DNA of 5,008 bases, taken from contig CAIQMU010000001.1 in assembly GCA_903873095.1 (NCBI GenBank), forward strand, positions 1-5,008, read 5' to 3'. This document shows positions 1 to 5,008 of this stretch, piece by piece; within the stretch, counting starts at the first letter, position 1; every line of letters begins with the position of its first letter. The stretch comes from an uncultured bacterium. Lineage in GTDB: Bacteria > Patescibacteriota > Minisyncoccia > Phycocordibacterales > UBA1006. The translations under genes and the position numbers were made by a program. Below the pieces are notes generated by a model. That model searched no databases and was not told the DNA's origin. It saw nothing but the letters and a program-made list of their open reading frames with translations.

Positions 1-1666
1 GACATATTTTGCGATGTCGTATCCTCGCATTCTTTCCAGTGGCTGGCTTGCACCCATCGTAAACCTCGACAAAGTATTTGATGTTTCAATCCACATCAAC
101 CCAATTGATACTTCCGAAATTCTTCGCGACTTCCAGAAAAAAGTAGCCGAGGTTGAATCACAAATCATCAACCGTCAAAATCAAGGGATGGTACGTGATC
201 CGCAACTCGACGCAGCATATCAAAACCTTGAAGATTTGCGCGATAACTTGCAACAGGCAACAGAAAAAATGTTTGATGTTGGTTTATATATTACGATTTA
301 CGCAACTCATGAAAACGAACTCTTGAAACTTGAAAATGAAATTCGTAGCGAGCTTGAAGGGAAACAAATTTATTTAAAACCTGCATTATTCCAACAGGAA
401 CAAGGTTTTCGAACCGTTATTCCAACAGGAACCGATGAGCTTAAAATTCTTTCAAAATTAAACTCGGGACCACTGTCATCATTTTTCCCATTTATTTCAT
501 CAGAACTTACTGATAATAAAGGAATCTTGTATGGCGTGAATCGACAAAATGCAGGACTTGTTATTTTCGACCGTTTCTCGATGCCAAACTACAACTCGGT
601 AATTTTTGCACGATCAGGAGCAGGAAAATCATATGCAACAAAACTTGAAATTGTTCGTACGATGATGTTCGACACTGATGTACTTGTGATCGATCCAGAA
701 AATGAATATCAGTATTTAGCCGAAGCAGTCGGCGGACGATTCTTCAAAGTATCCCTTTCAAGTAACAGTCACATCAATCCATTTGATCTTCCAAAACCAC
801 TTCCTGATGAATCACCGTCTGATGTACTTCGATCAAACATTACATCACTCATTGGATTATTTAGAATTATTCTTGGCGGGCTCAAGCCAGAAGAAGACTC
901 TATTATCGATCGGGCAATTACAGAAACATACGCACTCAAAGACATCACGGCGGAAAGTGATTTCACAACAATTCCACCACCACTTCTTTCAGATTTTGAA
1001 CAAGTACTCGCATCCATGGAAGGATCTGAATCACTTGTCGAACGTTTGAAAAAATACACCAAGGGAACATGGTCAGGATTCATGAACCAAGCAACGAACG
1101 TTGATATCGATCAAAAACTTGTCGTGTTCTCGATTCGTGATATGGAAGATGAACTCAAGCCCGCCGCGATGTACATCATCACACACTTCATTTGGAACGC
1201 AGTGCGCAAATCACTCAAGAAACGATTGCTTGTTGTAGATGAGGCGTGGGTGATGATGCAAAATGAAGAAGCTGCTGCATTCTTGTTTGGAATGGCAAAA
1301 CGAGGACGAAAATATTTCCTTGGACTTGCAACCATTACTCAAGACGTGGGTGACTTCGTAAAATCACGTTACGGTGTCCCAATTATCACCAACTCGAGCT
1401 TGCAAATGCTTCTTGGACAATCACCAACAGCGATTGATACCTTGCAAGAAGTATTCAACCTGACCGATGGTGAAAAATATGCATTGCTCGAATCTGGAGT
1501 AGGGGAAGGAATATTCTTTGCTGGAAAACAACACGTTTCCATTAAAATTATTTCAAGTTACACCGAAGACCAAATCGTCTCGAGTGACCCACACCAAATT
1601 CTTGCGCTTCGCAAAGCAAAAGACGACCAAGCTGCCGCAAACGCACAAGGGCAATTTGTAAACTAA
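1..1666 (+). CDS. virB4: VirB4/TraC-family T4SS ATPase, 5'-truncated by window edge
   Basis: This is the C-terminal part of a VirB4-type ATPase, the cytoplasmic motor that powers assembly and transport in type IV secretion systems. The frame is open to the window edge (first full codon at 2, reading TYFA before the Met at 14). That Met has no Shine-Dalgarno and lies inside what looks like conserved domain sequence, so the true start is upstream. Residues below are counted from the Met at 14. Residues 34-86 form a charged helical stretch, and 153-188 (PLSSFFPF...GVNRQNAGLVIFDRF) match the VirB4 region before the P-loop. Walker A is ARSGAGKS, 199-206, with K205; its first position is Ala instead of the usual Gly. 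The DPENEY motif is at 227-232, Walker B is LLVVDE with D409/E410, and a TQD motif has Q443. VirB4 proteins usually have 600-850 residues, so some 50 or more N-terminal residues are missing. The gene ends on TAA, directly in a terminator. A VirB3/PrgI-like gene would be expected upstream. The family call is secure; which substrate it moves is unknown. Confidence 0.93.
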   Translation, partial: TYFAMSYPRILSSGWLAPIVNLDKVFDVSIHINPIDTSEILRDFQKKVAEVESQIINRQNQGMVRDPQLDAAYQNLEDLRDNLQQATEKMFDVGLYITIYATHENELLKLENEIRSELEGKQIYLKPALFQQEQGFRTVIPTGTDELKILSKLNSGPLSSFFPFISSELTDNKGILYGVNRQNAGLVIFDRFSMPNYNSVIFARSGAGKSYATKLEIVRTMMFDTDVLVIDPENEYQYLAEAVGGRFFKVSLSSNSHINPFDLPKPLPDESPSDVLRSNITSLIGLFRIILGGLKPEEDSIIDRAITETYALKDITAESDFTTIPPPLLSDFEQVLASMEGSESLVERLKKYTKGTWSGFMNQATNVDIDQKLVVFSIRDMEDELKPAAMYIITHFIWNAVRKSLKKRLLVVDEAWVMMQNEEAAAFLFGMAKRGRKYFLGLATITQDVGDFVKSRYGVPIITNSSLQMLLGQSPTAIDTLQEVFNLTDGEKYALLESGVGEGIFFAGKQHVSIKIISSYTEDQIVSSDPHQILALRKAKDDQAAANAQGQFVN

Positions 1667-1692
1667 AACCTCCACACTTTTGTGGGGGTTTT
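1665..1692 (+). terminator. Rho-independent terminator after virB4
   Basis: The arms AAAACCTCCAC (1665-1675) and GTGGGGGTTTT (1682-1692) pair over 11 bp with a single T-G wobble, around a 6-nt loop (ACTTTT). The descending arm ends in four T. The left arm starts inside the virB4 TAA stop codon. The hairpin separates virB4 transcription from the next two genes. The T-run is short, so some read-through is possible. Confidence 0.8.
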
Positions 1693-1698
1693 AGTATG

Positions 1699-1714
1699 TG
1701 ATATACTTTTACAC
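1699..1714 (+). promoter_or_regulatory. Extended -10 promoter giving a probable leaderless transcript
   Basis: TG (1699-1700), one A, then TATACT (1702-1707) forms an extended -10 box. Only 7 nt separate it from the ATG at 1715, so transcription would be expected to begin at or next to the ATG itself. No Shine-Dalgarno is present. TTGTGG (1680-1685, 16-nt spacer) is a weak -35 candidate and lies within the preceding terminator hairpin. The same TGATATACT...CACATG arrangement recurs at 4791-4808, which supports this being a real signal. The sequence shows the elements; the start site is inferred. Confidence 0.65.
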
Positions 1715-2860
1715 ATGAAACGACTTGTATCTCTTGGATTAACGATTGCTGTACTTGGTATTTTTTTCATGCAACCAGTACATGCCCAAGTTGCCGATGG
1801 AACAACTACTCCTGATGCAACTATTGATTCCCAAGGAAATCCTATAATACCCTCAACAACAGATGCCACATCGACTGGTACAGCTACTAATGGGGCTACC
1901 ACAAGTACAGATCAAATCCCTGCTGATCTTTCAAGTTACGACTCATCAACCAACGCAAGTGATATTGATGCAAATGTAAACCCACCTAACCCAGGGTCAT
2001 TCACAACGATTACTGTAACACTTGATAGTAATATCGTGGATCTTCGTCGCTACATGATAAATTGGTATGTCGATGGAGCATCAGTTGGAGGAGGAATAGG
2101 AAAATACACACTTCTTGCAAAGACAAAAAATTATGGACAGACAACCAACATTCGTGCAACCATCGCCCTTGATACAGGAATAATCACCAAGGATGTTTCT
2201 TTGACCCCTGAAGATATGACTATGATGTGGGAAGCTGTTGATGCATACGTTCCACCATTTTATCAAGGGAAAAAACTACCCGGGCGTGAATCTATTATCA
2301 AAGTAGTAGCCATTCCAAATTTTATTTCAAATAACACAACCATTGACCCGTCAAATGCTGTTTACAATTGGCAACGAAATGGAAACGTTGTTGAAAATGC
2401 GAGTGGATATGGAAACGATACGTTATTGATTAAACAAAACATGCTTAATGCAAACGAGCAAGTCGAAGCAACAGCAAGTGATGTTACGGATAATATTCAG
2501 GCCACCGGAGATATTACCGTTCCTATATTTAATCCAAAAGTTTTATTTTATTCAATAGATCCAATGACTGGCATCAAATCTTCTATTGCACAATCAACTA
2601 TTAATTTTAATACTCCTTCCACTAATATTGTTGCTGAGCCTTATAACTTCTCAGTCCTTAATAATAATCCCAACAGTCTTTCATTTACCTGGACAATGAA
2701 CGATAATCCTATTACGATTGCCGATGCAAAAAATCAAACACTTCTTGATTTACAAAATCCAGGAACGTCTGGGTTTGCAACAATTGGTGTTTCTGCAACA
2801 AATCCACGAACACAGTTTCAAGAGGCTGAAAATTCACTGAGTGCGATATTTAATCAATGA
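1715..2860 (+). CDS. Secreted protein with three Ig-like repeats, T4SS-locus associated
   Basis: I do not recognise a named family. The 381-aa product has a clear signal peptide: KR at 2-3, a hydrophobic core 4-19, and VHA at 22-24 followed by Q25. Residues 26-88 are a Thr/Ser/Ala/Asp-rich, probably disordered linker. Three Ig-like (beta-sandwich) repeats follow. Each has a core Trp before a turn (INWYVDG W117, YNWQRNG W219, FTWTMND W326) and, 15-17 residues later, the tripeptide TLL (132, 236, 342), then a last strand such as VEATASD. The Trp spacing of 102 and 107 residues sets the repeat length. There are no cysteines, no second membrane helix and no sorting signal, so it is probably released or held by protein contacts outside the membrane. 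The frame is open back to a GTG at 1682, but that lies in the terminator arm; the ATG at 1715 starts directly at the signal peptide. It ends on TGA, 18 nt before the next gene, with which it probably shares an mRNA. A role as adhesin or pilus scaffold is inference. Confidence 0.85.
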   Translation: MKRLVSLGLTIAVLGIFFMQPVHAQVADGTTTPDATIDSQGNPIIPSTTDATSTGTATNGATTSTDQIPADLSSYDSSTNASDIDANVNPPNPGSFTTITVTLDSNIVDLRRYMINWYVDGASVGGGIGKYTLLAKTKNYGQTTNIRATIALDTGIITKDVSLTPEDMTMMWEAVDAYVPPFYQGKKLPGRESIIKVVAIPNFISNNTTIDPSNAVYNWQRNGNVVENASGYGNDTLLIKQNMLNANEQVEATASDVTDNIQATGDITVPIFNPKVLFYSIDPMTGIKSSIAQSTINFNTPSTNIVAEPYNFSVLNNNPNSLSFTWTMNDNPITIADAKNQTLLDLQNPGTSGFATIGVSATNPRTQFQEAENSLSAIFNQ

Positions 2861-2878
2861 TTATTAATGTATTAAATT

Positions 2879-4711
2879 ATGACTAAAAAAAAATACATAC
2901 TATCAATAGCCTCGTTTCTGATTATATTTGTTGGTCTTTTAGGTTTTTTGCGAGTTGTTCATGCGGGGGGTGTTGGTGGTAGTTGGGCTGATAACGCGTG
3001 CCAAGTTACATCAGCAACATTTGATGCAGGGTCTACACCACCAGGACTTACGTGGGGGCAAAAAATAACTATCAAAGGAGTACAATATGATTATTGGCCT
3101 AAGTATTTTCCCCCATCACCCTTAGTGATTAATATCGCAACACAAAACTGTGCAGGTAAAAGAATTTTTGTCCAATTATTTTCTGATTTCGACAACAGTA
3201 CACACGCACCGCAACGTTTAAAGATCGAAGGGGTTCCTGATGATTCCGATGCTAGTAATATTGGAGACGGTCTCGGTGGAGCAATGAAATTTATCGTTCC
3301 TTCCAATGAGCAATTTTATATTAATCTTAAAACCGGTAACACTCTTTGTAACACTCTTGGTAAATCTCCTGACTGCTCCTACTATATTGGAGCAGGACCA
3401 GTACTTCCAACCATGGAAGAAGCAGATGATGGTAGTTTTAATATCAGCCCTGATGATTATTATTCAAAGTACTCTATAACACCAAACAATGGGAAAGTTC
3501 CCATTTCTAATGGAAAAATTGCCTACAACTGTACCTTGGATTCTACTGGATTAACTTGTGCTAATGGTTATCCTTGGCAATATGTTTCTGATACGAGCGA
3601 TCATTCTGGTAACACAAACAATGTTACACTCCAAGGAAAAGGTACAACTGACTCTTGTACAGGAAAAACGGGAGATTGTTACCAGCTCTATGGTGGTCTA
3701 ACTGATATTTTTGGTGCACTTGGTACAAAATTATCAAGTATCACCCAAGCAAACGATTTAGGATCATTCCTAAACGCAATTATTGCAATTGCAATTGGTG
3801 TTGCTGGTGTCATTGCCGTACTTCGTATTATGTACCTCGGTGTTATTTACATGCGTAGTGACAAGGTAACTGAAAAATTAAGTGTTCGTGGTGCGATTAT
3901 TCAAACAGTCGGTGGATTTATTCTTCTTTTGTTGGTGTACACAATCCTGCGAACCATTAATCCGGATTTGTTGAATTTAGTACCGAATATTAATGCTATT
4001 TCTGTAATCTCCCCGGCTCAATACCAAGCAATAACGGGACAACCCGTACCAACAGCTTCACAATTATCACAAGATGCAAACGCAGCAGCCACAACAGCAG
4101 GTGTTCCTCCTTGTGCAATCCAAGCGATTATGCAGCACGAATCTAAGGGTCAAGCAAATGTTATTGGTAATGATGCAAACGCATGGAGTGTACCAAACAT
4201 TGCTTCGCGTAAAGCGTTTGTATTGTCAGGTATAAAATATAGCGGAACGACATTTACTCCAAATATCAGTTTGTATGGCGATAAAAATACCAATGATGAT
4301 GATGCCTTAAATGCGGCTGCAGCAAATCCTTCCGACAAGAATCTTACAGGATTAGACTGGCGATTCAGTCATGGTGTTGGCGCATTACAAATAACATTTT
4401 ATCCTGCGGATTATCCCAAAACCTATGCTGCTAACTGGAATCCTCCCATGTCAGAAAAAGATACACCCCCTGCACCAAGAAGTCTTGGGGGTTCACAGCC
4501 TTACTATCCCGCAGACATGCTTGATCCCGTGAAAAACACGGAGGCTGGTGCATATCTTCTTGCGCAAGGAATAAAGACATGTGGTAATTTAACTTCTGCG
4601 TTTGAAACATTTAACTCCGGAGGATGCGGATCCTCATCATCACCATCAGCATACGTACAAAATATCACCCAATCGTACAATACTTGCTTAGCAGGTCAAC
4701 CAAGTAGTTAA
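2879..4711 (+). CDS. Exported fusion: Cys-rich domain, VirB2/TrbC-like helix pair, lytic-transglycosylase-like domain
   Basis: The 610-aa product has a signal peptide (KKK at 3-5, hydrophobic 7-24, VHA at 27-29). Residues 30-280 form an unrecognised, probably beta-rich domain with eight cysteines (41, 91, 157, 166, 218, 227, 260, 267). Two membrane helices (about 299-325 and 339-357) flank a basic loop (MRSDKVTEKLSVRG); this resembles VirB2/TrbC-type pilins. Positive-inside logic puts the loop in the cytoplasm and both flanking domains outside. After a Gln/Ala/Thr-rich linker (about 383-407), the C-terminus resembles SLT (VirB1-like) lytic transglycosylases, which cleave the glycan strands of peptidoglycan: AIMQHES with candidate catalytic E421, GVGALQI (499-505) in place of GxxGLMQ, LDPVKNTEAGAYLL (548-561) and FNSG (578-581) in place of YNAG. 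The segments between these motifs are longer than usual. Four more cysteines (412, 568, 583, 603) lie here. No Shine-Dalgarno precedes the ATG; an 18-nt gap to the Ig-repeat gene suggests one operon. The helix pair and SLT motifs are visible; pilin polymerisation and enzyme activity are inferred. Confidence 0.85.
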   Translation: MTKKKYILSIASFLIIFVGLLGFLRVVHAGGVGGSWADNACQVTSATFDAGSTPPGLTWGQKITIKGVQYDYWPKYFPPSPLVINIATQNCAGKRIFVQLFSDFDNSTHAPQRLKIEGVPDDSDASNIGDGLGGAMKFIVPSNEQFYINLKTGNTLCNTLGKSPDCSYYIGAGPVLPTMEEADDGSFNISPDDYYSKYSITPNNGKVPISNGKIAYNCTLDSTGLTCANGYPWQYVSDTSDHSGNTNNVTLQGKGTTDSCTGKTGDCYQLYGGLTDIFGALGTKLSSITQANDLGSFLNAIIAIAIGVAGVIAVLRIMYLGVIYMRSDKVTEKLSVRGAIIQTVGGFILLLLVYTILRTINPDLLNLVPNINAISVISPAQYQAITGQPVPTASQLSQDANAAATTAGVPPCAIQAIMQHESKGQANVIGNDANAWSVPNIASRKAFVLSGIKYSGTTFTPNISLYGDKNTNDDDALNAAAANPSDKNLTGLDWRFSHGVGALQITFYPADYPKTYAANWNPPMSEKDTPPAPRSLGGSQPYYPADMLDPVKNTEAGAYLLAQGIKTCGNLTSAFETFNSGGCGSSSSPSAYVQNITQSYNTCLAGQPSS

Positions 4712-4738
4712 ACTTGAGAGGTATTAGATATATAAAAT

Positions 4739-4769
4739 AAAAATACGAGGGATTCCCTCGTATTTTTTT
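4739..4769 (+). terminator. Strong Rho-independent terminator
   Basis: A perfect 13-bp inverted repeat, AAAAATACGAGGG (4739-4751) with CCCTCGTATTTTT (4755-4767), closes on a 3-nt loop (ATT) and continues into a run of seven T (4763-4769). It lies 27 nt after the TAA of the transglycosylase fusion and ends the two-gene unit. The A-rich left flank means it could also act on the minus strand, but no minus-strand gene needs it. Confidence 0.92.
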
Positions 4770-4790
4770 GTGGTGAAATAAAAAAGAGGA

Positions 4791-4805
4791 TGATATACTA
4801 ATCAC
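4791..4805 (+). promoter_or_regulatory. Extended -10 promoter giving a probable leaderless transcript
   Basis: TG (4791-4792), A, TATACT (4794-4799) is the same extended -10 box as at 1699-1707. It is followed after 6 nt by the ATG at 4806, so the transcript would begin at or beside the start codon. AGAGGA (4785-4790) is Shine-Dalgarno-like but lies upstream of the -10 box, too far from the ATG to act. TGGTGA (4771-4776, 17-nt spacer) or TTGTGG (4768-4773) are weak -35 candidates just after the terminator. Confidence 0.62.
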
Positions 4806-5008
4806 ATGATGCCGAATGAACCACGTTATAGTTTAAAAAAAATAATTATCGGTGGAATTATCTTGATTATTATTGCCATTATTGTTGGAATTGTTTTGAT
4901 GAAACGATCAGAAAATCAACTTAATACCAACCAAGGGAAAAATTTATTTCCCTATGGAACAACATCAACAGGCGGAACAAGTAATTCACCAAGTGGACAA
5001 CAAGGAAC
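4806..5008 (+). CDS. Small N-terminally membrane-anchored protein, 3'-truncated by window edge
   Basis: An open frame of 67 full codons runs off the window, starting MMPNEPRYSLKK (two adjacent Met codons, either could start). A very hydrophobic Ile-rich helix spans residues 13-32, flanked by KK at 11-12 and KR at 33-34. After it come a polar stretch (about 35-48), LFPYG (47-51) and a Gly/Ser/Thr/Gln-rich, probably disordered tail. There is no signal-peptidase-like site, so this is more likely an uncleaved anchor than a signal peptide. It has its own promoter after a strong terminator, so it is a separate transcription unit next to the T4SS-like genes. The family is not recognisable from this fragment. 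An accessory envelope component of the same machine is possible but unproven. Confidence 0.75.
   Translation, partial: MMPNEPRYSLKKIIIGGIILIIIAIIVGIVLMKRSENQLNTNQGKNLFPYGTTSTGGTSNSPSGQQG

Noticed and set aside
14..16. ATG at 14 as the true start of the VirB4 gene
   Set aside because: The frame is open to the window edge, no ribosome site precedes this ATG, and the protein would begin inside conserved VirB4 domain sequence. The gene is truncated by the window.
769..1083. Minus-strand open frame of 104 codons inside virB4
   Set aside because: It lies wholly inside a well-supported coding region, its translation is Ser-rich with no recognisable domain, and it has no promoter or ribosome site. 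It is a shadow frame, as are the other overlapping frames at 783-1049, 1111-1335, 1663-1902, 2081-2266, 3091-3306 and 4150-4338.
1682..1714. GTG start at 1682 adding 11 residues to the Ig-repeat protein
   Set aside because: This segment is the terminator's right arm and the promoter. The extension would put extra residues ahead of a well-formed signal peptide that starts at the ATG at 1715.
1842..1847. TATAAT sequence inside the Ig-repeat gene as an internal promoter
   Set aside because: It lies in coding sequence in an AT-rich genome with no convincing -35 box and no gene start just downstream.
2858..2860. TGA recoding (as in Gracilibacteria, where TGA codes for Gly)
   Set aside because: Read as sense, this TGA would add only five codons before a TAA. 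No in-frame TGA interrupts any of the four genes, and TGA works naturally as a stop here.
2867..2875. Mini-frame ATG-TAT-TAA between the Ig-repeat and fusion genes
   Set aside because: A two-codon frame in A/T-rich sequence is expected by chance. It is in frame with the downstream gene, but nothing else supports a regulatory role.
4785..4790. AGAGGA as the ribosome-binding site of the last gene
   Set aside because: It is 15 nt from the ATG and upstream of the -10 box TATACT, so it would not be in the predicted transcript. If the promoter call is wrong, this would need revisiting.

Overview
The window looks like a piece of a Patescibacteria (CPR) chromosome. It is AT-rich and tightly packed, with every gene on the plus strand. 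It carries a reduced type IV secretion (T4SS)-like locus. The taxonomic call is an inference: it rests on the VirB4 sequence style, the association of VirB4 with secreted Ig-like and two-helix pilin-like proteins, and the gene order. No marker gene is present. One gene stops on TGA and no recoding is needed, so the ordinary bacterial code fits.

Layout. (1) Positions 1-1666 hold the C-terminal ~554 codons of a VirB4/TraC-family ATPase; its start lies upstream of the window. (2) A hairpin terminator (1665-1692) begins within the virB4 stop codon. An extended -10 promoter (TG-A-TATACT) follows at once, only 7 nt before the next ATG. (3) Positions 1715-2860 encode a secreted, cysteine-free protein with a Ser/Thr-rich linker and three Ig-like repeats of about 100 residues. 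(4) After an 18-nt gap, positions 2879-4711 encode a 610-aa exported protein. It joins a cysteine-rich N-terminal domain, a VirB2/TrbC-like pair of membrane helices and a C-terminal lytic-transglycosylase-like (VirB1-like) domain. (5) A strong terminator (4739-4769) closes this two-gene unit. (6) A second promoter of the same form (TG-A-TATACT, 6 nt before an ATG) leads into a gene for a small membrane-anchored protein that runs off the window at 5008.

How the genes may work together (inference). VirB4 would supply ATP-driven work at the inner face of the membrane. The fusion protein would sit in the membrane, with its N-terminal and muramidase-like domains both outside, and could couple channel or pilus assembly to local opening of peptidoglycan. 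The Ig-repeat protein is a plausible surface or pilus-associated adhesin or scaffold. The machine could serve conjugation, DNA uptake or contact with a host cell; nothing in the window decides between these.

The points most worth a second look are the pilin-like/transglycosylase fusion, the triple Ig-like secreted protein between it and virB4, and two near-identical promoter/start modules that imply leaderless mRNAs. There is no gene-free stretch longer than about 95 bases, and I saw no RNA gene, insertion sequence or CRISPR array.
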